From Methanobacteriota archaeon (lineage in GTDB: Archaea; Thermoplasmatota; Poseidoniia; Poseidoniales; Thalassarchaeaceae), in the NCBI GenBank assembly GCA_002718995.2, contig PBGL02000010.1:44948-108947 (forward strand): a DNA stretch of 64,000 bases, given 5' to 3'. The position numbers were made by a program, and so were the translations under genes. Below are positions 26,926 through 35,780 of the stretch, in pieces. Position 1 is the stretch's first letter; every line of letters starts with the position of its first letter. The notes below the pieces were generated by a model. The model worked only from the letters and a program-made list of their open reading frames with translations. It had not been told where the DNA came from and did no database searches.

Positions 26926-27537
26926 ATGAGTCAGGGGACTCTGGTGATGATGCATGGCATGACCGGGACGTCCGAAATGATGAGGCCGCTAGCGGAGAGC
27001 CTTGCTCCCGATGGGTGGTCTGTGATGTGCCCCCAAGCGGAAATAGAGCATCCCACCAGAGGTGGCTTTGCATGGTGGCTGAGGGCCGATGACCCAACGC
27101 TCCCCCTAGATGAAGAATCACAGGGGCAGGTGGGCGATTCAATCAAACGAATTCTGGAGGGGCTTCCCGAGGGACCGGTGATTGTTGGGGGATTTTCACA
27201 AGGAGGGGCCATAGCATCAGCCCTTCTGGAGACAGGCTCCCAAGACAGGATATGCGGATTGGTCCTAATCGGGACTAAAACCGTGCGTGCAGAATCACTG
27301 AGGGACTCTCTGCCGTTCCTCAAGCCCCGTCCCATAGCATGGATGCACGGCTCAAGAGATCACCTTGTTCCAATAGAGCATGCCCGTGAACACGCCGATA
27401 TCTTCGAAGATGCAGGATGGCCGGTAACTAGGCTGGAGCATGAGAAAGGCCACATGGTCAACCTAAACCAAATTGAAGAACTCAAGATTGCCGTAAGGGG
27501 GATGGCAGAAAATTCTCAGAGATATTCCAGCAGGTGA
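26926..27537 (+). CDS. Alpha/beta hydrolase (phospholipase/carboxylesterase family)
   Basis: 203 residues. Nucleophile elbow GGFSQGGAIAS, an oxyanion/HG-type start MMHGMTGTSEM, an acid in WMHGSRDHLVP and a late histidine in EKGHMVN complete a Ser-Asp-His triad. These fit the small cytosolic esterase family. The substrate is not known. GAGGTGA precedes the ATG, and the gene follows the lipoprotein by nine bases, so the two are probably an operon. Its end overlaps the convergent glutaredoxin gene by 22 bases. Confidence 0.85.
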   Translation: MSQGTLVMMHGMTGTSEMMRPLAESLAPDGWSVMCPQAEIEHPTRGGFAWWLRADDPTLPLDEESQGQVGDSIKRILEGLPEGPVIVGGFSQGGAIASALLETGSQDRICGLVLIGTKTVRAESLRDSLPFLKPRPIAWMHGSRDHLVPIEHAREHADIFEDAGWPVTRLEHEKGHMVNLNQIEELKIAVRGMAENSQRYSSR

Positions 27538-27782
27538 TCCGAACCACCTACGAAGATTGGCTTATCTCCTCTTATATCGAAAACGACTGGGACGGTACGA
27601 TGTCCAGTTACCCTAACCACCTCCTGCCTGAGGCCGTCGTAATTGTCCAAATTCACCTCTGTGAATGATAAGCCGTTGGCCTCCAAGGTCCTTGCTGCCC
27701 TAACGCAGTAGGGACATATCGTCTGGCTGAAGTACAGGAAGTCCGTTTTAGCGGACTTAAGATGCTCATGAAGAGGGGGCAT
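27516..27782 (-). CDS. Glutaredoxin-like protein
   Basis: 88 residues from ATG 27782. The redox site ICPYCVRA gives Cys23 and Cys26, followed by the cis-proline block HRTVPVVFDI and a GG near the C-terminus, all glutaredoxin features. The N-terminal FLYFSQTICPYC fits. Its start overlaps the end of the subtilase-permease gene by 17 bases, so it is likely translated from the same message. Confidence 0.88.
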   Translation of the reverse strand: MPPLHEHLKSAKTDFLYFSQTICPYCVRAARTLEANGLSFTEVNLDNYDGLRQEVVRVTGHRTVPVVFDIRGDKPIFVGGSDHLLEYL

Positions 27783-30700
27783 TTTCTCCACCTTCTTCCC
27801 ACCAGCCATCTGGCGTCTCGCCAATATCGCCATCAATCTCTTGGTCATCACTCAGACGGCCTTCAAGAACGCGGTCACATTCATCTGGATCTATGAAGAC
27901 CAAGAACCAGACCGTGAATAGGGTCAATCCCGCCCCAAGATAAAGCGCCGAGATGTAATCAATTATCTCGACCATCGTCCCTGTAAATTGGTATGCGATG
28001 ACAGCAGATAGGTTGAACATCGACATGTAAGCTGTGAACTGTGTTCCACCGGCCTTGCTGTATGTCAGCCTCATGGATACGGAGATGATGCATATCCAAG
28101 CAATTCCTGTGACAATAGCCCTGAGGCAAAGATAGACAGTCATTATCGTAGTATTCCCCCAATATGGATTAAGCATGGCGAGTCCGGCATTGCCTAGGGC
28201 CAGGAGGGTGAAGCCAACCATGGCGACCTCCCGAACACCGAACTTATCCCCTAGGAAACCCCCTAGGATCTGCCCCCCCATCAAGAACAAGATGACTATA
28301 CCTCCCATGATTCCATTGTACTTCGTCTGCGTCCAACCTGCCTCGTTGATGAAGATATCAACCACAATTGGGTCCACGAAGACGTACATCTCTGAGAGGA
28401 GGCACAGGAAGATGAGTAGGAAGGAGGATTTCAGGGAGAAACCCTTGACTATGTTGTAGGCTGGAACTGCAAGCCCGGCCCTAGCAGATTCGCTGAATGG
28501 GTTGGAGATTTGGAATTGGGAAATCGCTGGTAACAGGAACCTGCCTGCCAGAATTCCTGCCAAAGAAAGGAGGAATGCGTACCATCCAATACTCTTGAGT
28601 GGCGAACCGATGGTACTGAACACTTCCTCATTCGAGACGAGGTGAATAATCCCCAGTGCGCCCCCGACTAACAACACGACTATGCTGGCCCAAAGAAGAG
28701 CAGCGATGCCTTGTATCCTCTCCCCATAAAGATTCTGAGAAACCCAACTAGCGACTCTGAAATCATCCTCGAAATCCCCCTCCCATGGCAGTTCATCGTC
28801 CATCTCCACTGATTCTGAATCCCCCGATTCAGACCCCTCCCAGAGGCTGTTTCTAGTAGAGGAACTCTGCCATGGGAAAAGGCGATCTCCGGGTCTCTCC
28901 CTCAGGAAGAGTGGCAAACACATTATCAGAGCTAGGAGAGGAAGTTGGACCATTATTGCAGCCTTGATTCCGAAGTCCACTACCAGCATTCCGACCACTG
29001 CTCCACCAATGATGATACCTCCTCTCTTGGCAGCGAACATGAAGCCGTTCGCCTTAGCGACCTCGTCGGGCTGTAGAACATCAACCGCTAATGCGTCAAC
29101 GCTCACGTCTTGTAGTGAGGAGAACAGGTTGTGGACGAACAGAATCAGAGTCACTAGTTCTATGGATTCATTGAGGTCCGATACGAACAACAATGCGCCC
29201 AGAGTTACTATCATACCAGTTTGAGCAAAGAGGATCCAAGGCCTCCTGAGGCCATAAGAGGGCATTTGCACTGCATCAACCACTGGACCCCAGATGAATT
29301 TGAATGTCCAAGGGAGGGCTATGGTTGCGAACAGGGCTGCAATCTGATCAGGCGCTGCACCGTTGGAAACTAAGAAAGCAACGAATGTGACCATGGCAAA
29401 TCCGGCAGGAAGTCCTTGAGCAGTGTATAGTATTGAAAGTGAAACATACCGTCTGAATTGGTTCTCAACCAATGTCTCTCCGTCCTTCCAAGACTCTCTA
29501 GCGGAGTTCCACCTGCCTGGGATCAGACGGGGATCGATTGCTGAGCCGACTTTACTAGTGATCGTGTAGATGCCTCGATTCTCCGATACGACAAGTCGAT
29601 CTTCGTCCCTGATCTTCGTAATCCATCGCTCCCTTACCGAAACAATCCCGATAATTGCAATTGAAACTATGAATGGAATCCAGAATACGGACGAAGGGAG
29701 GTTCTTGAGATCTCCCGAGGGACCGCTGGATACGACGCCGTCAACTAGAATGACTCGTCTCGAATCGATTGGCGAAATGCTATCCTCTGACACAAGTAGT
29801 CGGGCGTAGATAGTGGAATTGCCTGACTGGTCATGGGGATCTAGCTTTACCCTCCACTGACTCCAATCGCCCGACAGGTCCGCTGCGCCCTTCCAAATGC
29901 CACCTCCAACGCGAACCTCCACGAGCCCCATTCCCGGAGCCACTCCCGATGCGGTGCCTGAGATGTATGACTCGTTTCCTATTTGCTGCAGGGTTTCTAC
30001 GTCCATACTGACATTCAGTGACCTGTCAATGCTCCCTGCTGCCTCTACGAACGCGACTGGGTCTGCCTGACCGAACCCGAACTCGTTATCCGGACGAGTC
30101 TCGAGAATGCTACAATCATTGAAGCCTGGGTCGCCCAGAAGCTGGAGGTCCCTCTCTATGGAGTGGGCTGAGATAATGTCCTTGAACTCGGTTGGAGTGA
30201 TATCCGGGTTGGCCTCAACCATCAGAGCAGCAATTCCTGCCATCAGGGGAGTGGCCATACTAGTCCCAGACTTGCTTGTGTAGCCATCGCTGGTAGCTGC
30301 GTCGGGAGCCATGATGCTTGAGCCGATTGTCGCTACGTCTGGCTTCACCCTGCCATCTGAAGTGTATCCGCGACTACTGTATATCGCAAGCCCTAGGTCC
30401 TTGTCCAAGCTTGCTACGGTAACAGGTAGATTTGCGTCTCCTGGACTGTCTATGGTGTTGCACCCAGCGAAAGTCGCCCCTCCGAATTCGTTACCGGCAG
30501 ATAGTGTGGTGATTATTCCGGCCTCGACCACGGAGTCCATCTGTCGGCTCCATGCTGAGCTTCCATCGTTGTCGAAGTGTATCTCAAGCTGCTGCTCCCC
30601 CAGAGATGAAGTTACTATGTCGATTCCGTACTTATCCTTGTTTTCAATCGCCCACTGAGCTCCTTGGATTACATCCTCAATGTCACCATCACAGCATGCG

Positions 30701-31584
30701 AGGAGGTTGATCAAGAATGCTCCCGGAGCAGCTCCAATGTACTTCAGACCAGAAGTCGGATCTACTTGGCCGCCCCCAGTTCCAGCGGCTATTCCAGCGA
30801 CGTGGCTACCGTGCGTTCCAGAGTCGTAAGAGGTAGATGGGTCTTGCTCCGAGTCTGTGAAAACTGAGTCGTAGAATGCAATTATCTTTGGATCACAATC
30901 AATTGGTATGGGATTAGGATTAGTTGGATCGGGGTCTGGCTGTTCACAGCCCATTGTGAATGGTTCGTCATCCATATCGTTGAGTCCCTCGTGATCCCCC
31001 CTTACACCCGTGTCGAGGATGGCGACAACTGATCCCGTACCGTCGAATCCGAAGTCGTTCCAAACTTGGTCGACGCCCATATTTGGGGCCGCCTCGTGCA
31101 TATTTGGCTCGGCGAGTCCCAAATCCTCGATCATGACAACACCTGGCAGAGAAAGGATTCCATTCTCAGAAAGTATTGAGTTGAAGGGCGCGGTTGCAGT
31201 CACGGTGTCAAGGTATTTCGGACGAAATGTGACTTGGACCCCTAATTCCTCGAGTGCTGAGACGTCTGCATCAGTCGGATGGTGATTGTAGTCTACGAAA
31301 ATCCTCGCACTGCCCTCGGGAGCCCTCCTCCACCAGTCCTGCTGCACCTCCACTGGTTGGCCCAATAGCCACTCAAGGCGATCATCCAGAGAGTCTGAGT
31401 CCTTGTCCCTGCTCCAGTGAGTCCACCATTCGGAATGCAGTTCGGACTCCACGCTGAGAATCCATTTTCCATCAGCATCTAGTCCGCCCTTACCCTGCTC
31501 AAGAGGGGTAATCGAGGAAGCGGCTAGTGGGAGGATGAAGAGTAGAACCAACGCAGATGCGATAGCCGAAGAACGCCCCACCAT
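27766..31584 (-). CDS. Subtilisin-like protease fused to AmpG/PAT-type MFS permease
   Basis: One 1272-residue frame. Signal peptide about 1-23. A subtilase domain follows (about 160-515) with Asp191 (AILDTG), His258 (GTHGSHVAG), Asn365 (SAGNEFGG) and Ser442 (SGTSMATP). A beta-domain runs from 516 to 625, a transmembrane helix from about 632 to 650 and a linker to 713. Then comes a 12-helix MFS permease with the AmpG/SLC33-like block YTAQGLPAGFA, PWTFKFIWGPVVDA and QDVSVDALAVDVL, with an acidic loop at 905-945. No stop or frame slip is evident at the junction. The permease substrate is unknown. Confidence 0.88.
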   Translation of the reverse strand: MVGRSSAIASALVLLFILPLAASSITPLEQGKGGLDADGKWILSVESELHSEWWTHWSRDKDSDSLDDRLEWLLGQPVEVQQDWWRRAPEGSARIFVDYNHHPTDADVSALEELGVQVTFRPKYLDTVTATAPFNSILSENGILSLPGVVMIEDLGLAEPNMHEAAPNMGVDQVWNDFGFDGTGSVVAILDTGVRGDHEGLNDMDDEPFTMGCEQPDPDPTNPNPIPIDCDPKIIAFYDSVFTDSEQDPSTSYDSGTHGSHVAGIAAGTGGGQVDPTSGLKYIGAAPGAFLINLLACCDGDIEDVIQGAQWAIENKDKYGIDIVTSSLGEQQLEIHFDNDGSSAWSRQMDSVVEAGIITTLSAGNEFGGATFAGCNTIDSPGDANLPVTVASLDKDLGLAIYSSRGYTSDGRVKPDVATIGSSIMAPDAATSDGYTSKSGTSMATPLMAGIAALMVEANPDITPTEFKDIISAHSIERDLQLLGDPGFNDCSILETRPDNEFGFGQADPVAFVEAAGSIDRSLNVSMDVETLQQIGNESYISGTASGVAPGMGLVEVRVGGGIWKGAADLSGDWSQWRVKLDPHDQSGNSTIYARLLVSEDSISPIDSRRVILVDGVVSSGPSGDLKNLPSSVFWIPFIVSIAIIGIVSVRERWITKIRDEDRLVVSENRGIYTITSKVGSAIDPRLIPGRWNSARESWKDGETLVENQFRRYVSLSILYTAQGLPAGFAMVTFVAFLVSNGAAPDQIAALFATIALPWTFKFIWGPVVDAVQMPSYGLRRPWILFAQTGMIVTLGALLFVSDLNESIELVTLILFVHNLFSSLQDVSVDALAVDVLQPDEVAKANGFMFAAKRGGIIIGGAVVGMLVVDFGIKAAIMVQLPLLALIMCLPLFLRERPGDRLFPWQSSSTRNSLWEGSESGDSESVEMDDELPWEGDFEDDFRVASWVSQNLYGERIQGIAALLWASIVVLLVGGALGIIHLVSNEEVFSTIGSPLKSIGWYAFLLSLAGILAGRFLLPAISQFQISNPFSESARAGLAVPAYNIVKGFSLKSSFLLIFLCLLSEMYVFVDPIVVDIFINEAGWTQTKYNGIMGGIVILFLMGGQILGGFLGDKFGVREVAMVGFTLLALGNAGLAMLNPYWGNTTIMTVYLCLRAIVTGIAWICIISVSMRLTYSKAGGTQFTAYMSMFNLSAVIAYQFTGTMVEIIDYISALYLGAGLTLFTVWFLVFIDPDECDRVLEGRLSDDQEIDGDIGETPDGWWEEGGENAPSS

Positions 31585-31594
31585 GGGCGGGGCG
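31574..31594 (-). promoter_or_regulatory. Inverted repeat enclosing the subtilase-permease start codon
   Basis: Read on the minus strand, CGCCCC then nine bases containing the ATG, then GGGGCG: a six-pair stem that would hold the start codon in its loop region. It may limit translation. Confidence 0.4.
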
Positions 31595-31621
31595 ATGAAT
31601 GGCCACGTTTATGGGTTCGGA

Positions 31622-32473
31622 CTAGAGTATCCTAACTCCTTCATCCTCATAATCCCAATCCAGTACCTCCCAATCGGATAATTTCAGTATATTTCGTACA
31701 TCTTGAGTACTTGATGGATGACATATCAAGGCAGCAAATCCTCCACCTCCGGCACCTACTGCCTTCCAAGAGGAAACCATACCTGAGTCAATGAGTGGGG
31801 ACACTTCCTCCCTGAAGGGCTCATGGATTTCAGGATCGATAATGTCAACTCCTTCCGAGGTTTCTCTCATCGATTTGACTATCAAGTCTCTTCTATCCTG
31901 CTGGAGTCCAGTAGCCATGCCCCTGACAGCTGAACGTACGATATTCAGCCCCTCAATTACGTCCTTATCCCCCTCTGCATATCTGGACCAGACCGACTCA
32001 TGCAGATCTCCTGACTTCCTAGTGATTCCTGAATTTACCAGCAATAGGTGCTTACGCAGCCAAACTCTGGATGACTTCATTGGCTCAAAGGGCATACGCT
32101 CAACTCTTTCACCGAAGAAAATTAGATGGTTGAATCCGCCTAAGGCGGATGCCCACTGATCTTGCCTGCCCCCCAGGTTGCCTGCTTCTGCTTCTGCTTG
32201 GTAGGCGGCCTCTGCTATGCTTTCTGGAGAGTCGTCTGGAGATGAGAGGGCTGCCATGGCAACATTCATTGCACCACTTGAACCAAGTCCTGAACCGGCA
32301 GGAACTCCAAAGGAGAAGCTTACTGATGGCCCATTGGATGTTGCTCTTACGTACCCATCAATGGCGAAGTTTACCACCTCCCCTCCGAAATCCCGGGTAT
32401 AGGGGGGAACATCGGTCCAACCTCCAGCTAAGTCAACTCTGACGGGGGCAATGGCCTCTCTTTTACCCACCAT
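31622..32473 (-). CDS. GHMP sugar kinase (heptose-7-phosphate or fucokinase-like)
   Basis: 283 residues from ATG 32473. The N-terminal APVRVDLAGGWTDVPPYTRD is typical of D-glycero-D-manno-heptose-7-phosphate kinases and fucokinases. The ATP loop PAGSGLGSSGAMNVA, the block GGRQDQWASALGG, and the C-terminal GAGGGGFAAL complete the GHMP fold. The family phosphorylates sugars at the anomeric or 7 position; the actual sugar is unknown. No nucleotidyl-transferase partner is adjacent. It lies 37 bases before the subtilase-permease gene on the same strand. Confidence 0.85.
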   Translation of the reverse strand: MVGKREAIAPVRVDLAGGWTDVPPYTRDFGGEVVNFAIDGYVRATSNGPSVSFSFGVPAGSGLGSSGAMNVAMAALSSPDDSPESIAEAAYQAEAEAGNLGGRQDQWASALGGFNHLIFFGERVERMPFEPMKSSRVWLRKHLLLVNSGITRKSGDLHESVWSRYAEGDKDVIEGLNIVRSAVRGMATGLQQDRRDLIVKSMRETSEGVDIIDPEIHEPFREEVSPLIDSGMVSSWKAVGAGGGGFAALICHPSSTQDVRNILKLSDWEVLDWDYEDEGVRIL

Positions 32474-32548
32474 GATGTGCTGCCGCCAGCGTATGCAGAT
32501 GAGAATGATTCGGTTCGCAGATGCCATGACCGAAAATAAGGGGTATGA

Positions 32549-33268
32549 ATGGCCCCTCCGGGGAGCATGCGATCTGACGTGGGAGCGGCAATCGAGGCAT
32601 TCGCATCAGGTAAACCTGTGATGATTTTCGACTCTGATTTCAGGGAGAGGGAGACTGATCTGCTGTGGCCTGCGACAGCCGCAACCCCTGAAGTCATGAG
32701 GAGGCTGAGGAATGATTGTGGTGGCCTACTTTTCTTGGCTATCGGGAACGAAGTGGGGGAATTGTTCGGCCTGCCCTGGCTTCAAGACATCCATACGCAA
32801 GAGTCTCTAGTGAAGGAGAATCCCGTTCTATCGAGGCTTGTTACAAACGATCTACAGTATGACAGCAAGTCAGCATTCACGCTGTCTCTGAATCACCGTG
32901 AGACATACACCGGCATTACCGATAGAGATAGGTCACTAACTACTCGTAGATTCGGGGAGCTTGCGGGGGAGCTATTGGGGTCAGATAGTGATTCAGCAAT
33001 GGATGCCCTTGGTCTTGAGTTCAGGACTCCGGGGCACATCCCCCTATGTCGCGAGTCGCCTGGAGGCCTCTCCACCAGACAGGGGCACACCGAACTGGCT
33101 GTAGCGATGGCTAGGCTGTCCGGGCAAGTCCCTTGCACTATCGGGGCAGAGATGCTCGAACCGGAAGGGGATGGCGCGCTATCCCTGGATGGCGCTCGAG
33201 AATATGCAGAAAGACATGGAATTCCAATGATTACGGGTGATGACATCCTATCTTCAATGAGAATTTGA
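32549..33268 (+). CDS. ribB: 3,4-dihydroxy-2-butanone-4-phosphate synthase
   Basis: Makes the four-carbon unit of riboflavin from ribulose 5-phosphate. Motifs: GKPVMIFDSDFRERETDLLWPA (the active-site acidic loop, split here only by naming), SLNHRETYTGITDRDR and the C-terminal RQGHTELAVAMARL. There is no GTP cyclohydrolase II domain, matching archaeal practice. The start could be ATG 32549 or ATG 32567; both leave the catalytic domain intact. First gene of a four-gene flavin set. Confidence 0.93.
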   Translation: MAPPGSMRSDVGAAIEAFASGKPVMIFDSDFRERETDLLWPATAATPEVMRRLRNDCGGLLFLAIGNEVGELFGLPWLQDIHTQESLVKENPVLSRLVTNDLQYDSKSAFTLSLNHRETYTGITDRDRSLTTRRFGELAGELLGSDSDSAMDALGLEFRTPGHIPLCRESPGGLSTRQGHTELAVAMARLSGQVPCTIGAEMLEPEGDGALSLDGAREYAERHGIPMITGDDILSSMRI

Positions 33269-33307
33269 AATGACAACAACTAGACGTCGGGACAGGAGGG
33301 GGGATGC

Positions 33308-33766
33308 ATGGCACGAGTAATGGCGGTGGGTGTTTTCGACCTTCTGCATGCTGGTCATCTTCACTATTTGGAGCAGGCTAAATCTCTAGGAGATGAATTA
33401 GTCGTCGTTGTAGCTCACGATGACACCGTAAGGACCCAGAAGCACGAGCCTGTGACCAGTCAAGATCTCAGATGCAGGATGGTCAGGGGTTTGAAGCCGG
33501 TCGACGATGCGATTGTTGGGAATCCTCCTGGAACTCCTATCTTCGAAATTCTGAAGATTGTGAATCCGGATATTATCGCATTGGGATACGATCAGAAACA
33601 CTCTATGGAGTCAGTACGTAATGGATTGGACAGCCATGGATATTCAGATGTAATGCTCAAGAGAGTCGAGGGACTATCGGATGACTTGGACGGAACAAGG
33701 AAGATCATCGCTAGGATACTGGATCTTTGGCCAAACAAAGAGGGAGACCCTTACGAGGAGGACTAG
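33308..33766 (+). CDS. ribL: FAD synthetase, archaeal RibL type
   Basis: Adenylyltransferase that turns FMN into FAD. The nucleotidyltransferase HxGH motif is in GVFDLLHAGHLHYLEQAK, with the downstream ALGYDQ and a short 152-residue length typical of the archaeal RibL group related to glycerol-3-phosphate cytidylyltransferase. Its place inside the riboflavin cluster supports FAD synthesis over cytidylyl transfer. The RibE start is one base after its stop. Confidence 0.88.
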   Translation: MARVMAVGVFDLLHAGHLHYLEQAKSLGDELVVVVAHDDTVRTQKHEPVTSQDLRCRMVRGLKPVDDAIVGNPPGTPIFEILKIVNPDIIALGYDQKHSMESVRNGLDSHGYSDVMLKRVEGLSDDLDGTRKIIARILDLWPNKEGDPYEED

Positions 33767-33767
33767 T

Positions 33768-34364
33768 ATGTTCACGGGCATAGTAGCAGGAGTTGTTCCT
33801 GTTTCCAGTATTGAACAAGGCGATGGTGTACTGAAGATAACAGTTGATCTCAGAGGATTTGATGAGGAGATTAAAATCGGCGCTAGCGTATCTCTGGATG
33901 GTGTTTGCATGACTGTTGTGAGCATAGAGGGGAGCGATATTTGCTTTGACGCGATTGAAGAAACCCTTCAAAGAACCACCATGGGAAGCATATCCGAGGG
34001 AGATTTGGTGAATGTCGAGAGATCTCTGAAGGTTGGCGACGAATTAGGAGGTCACATCTTGTCCGGCCACGTGATGAGTAAGGCGCGCATAATCGAGAAA
34101 ATAGACAAGGGAGAGGGGATTGATCTGACCATAGAGAGTCCGATCGGAACTTCGCCTTACATCCTAGAAAAGGGATTCATTGCAGTCGACGGAATGTCCC
34201 TAACTGTTGGAGAGGTCATGCCGGATTCATTCAGCCTGCATATCATACCTGAAACAATAAGGGCCACGACCATTGGAGGAAAGGTCGCGGGAGATATGGT
34301 GAACATTGAGATTGACTCTAGGACCCAAGCCGTTGTAGATACTATTCGGAGAATGGAGGTTTAA
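33768..34364 (+). CDS. ribE: Riboflavin synthase, two-barrel RibE type
   Basis: Converts two 6,7-dimethyl-8-ribityllumazine molecules to riboflavin. Two internal repeats show the twin-barrel fold: MFTGIVAGV, VSLDGVCMTV and SGHVMSKA in the first half, and FIAVDGMSLTVGEV with HIIPETIRATT in the second. 198 residues. Most archaea use an unrelated lumazine-synthase-like RibC, so this bacterial/eukaryotic-type enzyme is notable. ATG at 33768, directly after ribL. Confidence 0.95.
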   Translation: MFTGIVAGVVPVSSIEQGDGVLKITVDLRGFDEEIKIGASVSLDGVCMTVVSIEGSDICFDAIEETLQRTTMGSISEGDLVNVERSLKVGDELGGHILSGHVMSKARIIEKIDKGEGIDLTIESPIGTSPYILEKGFIAVDGMSLTVGEVMPDSFSLHIIPETIRATTIGGKVAGDMVNIEIDSRTQAVVDTIRRMEV

Positions 34365-34366
34365 GG

Positions 34367-34762
34367 ATGAGGATGGGAGTAGTTTGTGGTTCGTTCCATA
34401 AGGACGAGGTCAATAGAATGCTTGACTACGCTACCGATGAAGCAGAGTCAAAGAAATGGGAGATCGCTGAAACAGTATGGGTCCCTGGCTCGATGGAGTC
34501 ACCCTTGGCTTTGGACAGATTATTACAACGAGAAGACATTCACGGGGCAATCGTTCTTGGCATCATTGAGAAGGGTGAAACCGATCACGGAATGGTGATG
34601 GGGCAATCGGTAACAAAGGCAGTGATCGAGCTTCAAATAAAGCACGGAAAGCCGATAGGCCTCGGCATTATTGGTCCCGGGGCTGAGCCTAAACACATCG
34701 AGCCGCGGCTAGAGCCGCATGCTAGAGCCGCGGTTGGAGCGGTCGCCTCAATGGTAGAGTGA
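34367..34762 (+). CDS. ribH: 6,7-dimethyl-8-ribityllumazine synthase
   Basis: Joins the butanone phosphate from RibB with the ribitylamino-pyrimidine. The catalytic histidine is in EKGETDHGMV, with VPGSMESPLAL and GKPIGLGII as the other family blocks. 131 residues, short as in archaeal RibH. GGAGGT overlaps the end of ribE eight bases before this ATG, so translation is coupled. Confidence 0.95.
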   Translation: MRMGVVCGSFHKDEVNRMLDYATDEAESKKWEIAETVWVPGSMESPLALDRLLQREDIHGAIVLGIIEKGETDHGMVMGQSVTKAVIELQIKHGKPIGLGIIGPGAEPKHIEPRLEPHARAAVGAVASMVE

Positions 34763-34802
34763 CAGAGGTAGGGTTGAAGGACGTCCCCACATTGGGAGAC
34801 TC

Positions 34803-35732
34803 GTGGCTGAGGGAGTACGCAACGTCATCATCATTGGCTCAGGGCCTGCTGGATACACAGCCGGACTATATGCGGCTAGGGCACTTTTGGAACCATTGAT
34901 GTTCGCTGGATACATGTCTGGAGGACAATTGATGCTGACTTCCGATGTAGAGAACTTTCCCGGATACCCTACAGGGGTGGGGGGCCCTGAGATGATGGTT
35001 CAGATGAGGGAGCAGGCAGAGAGATTCGGGCTCGAAGTCCATGACAAGAACGTTGAGAGAGTCGATTTTTCCAGTCGGCCTCACAAAGTTTGGGTAGAGG
35101 GGGAAGAATTCCAAGCTGAATCTGTAATCATCTGCACTGGTGCTGAGGCGATTTGGCTAGGTGCGGAAGGCGAGGAGGCTCAGAAGGGCAGGGGTATCTC
35201 AACATGTGCGACTTGTGATGGCGCGTTTTTCCGAGATGAGGAGGTTGTCGTTGTAGGGGGCGGCGACTCTGCCATGGAAGAGGCGACTTTCCTTACTAGA
35301 TTCGCAAGCAAAGTCACGATAATCCACAGAAGGGATGTTTTCCGAGCTTCCAAGGTGATGTACGAGCGCGCCGAAGCCCATCCAAAAATAGAAATTAGGC
35401 CTTTCAGGCAGGTTAAATCCTGGACTTCTGACGAGAATGGACTAACTGGTGCGATACTCGAGGACCCTCGCCATGGGGACGAGGAAGAGATTTCATGCAC
35501 CGGGGCATTTATTGCAATTGGTCACAAACCGATTACCCAATATTTGGAGGGCCAAGTTGAGACTGACGACGAAGGATACATTCTTCATAAATCGAATACG
35601 ATGACCAGTGTAGAAGGCGTATTTGCGGCTGGAGATGTGGTAGATACACGGTATAGGCAGGCCATTACTGCGGCTGGCATGGGATGTCAGGCCGCAATAG
35701 ATGCCGAAAGATGGCTAGAAGACCAGCACTGA
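34803..35732 (+). CDS. trxB: Thioredoxin reductase
   Basis: FAD- and NAD(P)H-dependent enzyme that reduces thioredoxin, which in turn serves PrxQ. Motifs: N-terminal FAD fold IIGSGPAGYTAGLYAAR, the redox pair in ISTCATCDGAFF, the NADPH fold VVGGGDSAMEEA and the C-terminal FAAGDVVDTRYRQ. 309 residues, standard length. It begins with GTG at 34803. Being behind the flavin genes ties FAD supply to a flavoprotein. Confidence 0.95.
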   Translation: MAEGVRNVIIIGSGPAGYTAGLYAARALLEPLMFAGYMSGGQLMLTSDVENFPGYPTGVGGPEMMVQMREQAERFGLEVHDKNVERVDFSSRPHKVWVEGEEFQAESVIICTGAEAIWLGAEGEEAQKGRGISTCATCDGAFFRDEEVVVVGGGDSAMEEATFLTRFASKVTIIHRRDVFRASKVMYERAEAHPKIEIRPFRQVKSWTSDENGLTGAILEDPRHGDEEEISCTGAFIAIGHKPITQYLEGQVETDDEGYILHKSNTMTSVEGVFAAGDVVDTRYRQAITAAGMGCQAAIDAERWLEDQH

Positions 35733-35780
35733 GGCCTCTGGACCGAAGGCCAAATGTCCTTGGTGCATTGTCGCAGGCAC

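Noticed and set aside
32549..32566. CCCC-TCC-GGGG mini-hairpin at the ribB start
   Set aside because: Only four pairs and probably coding; too weak to call a regulatory element.
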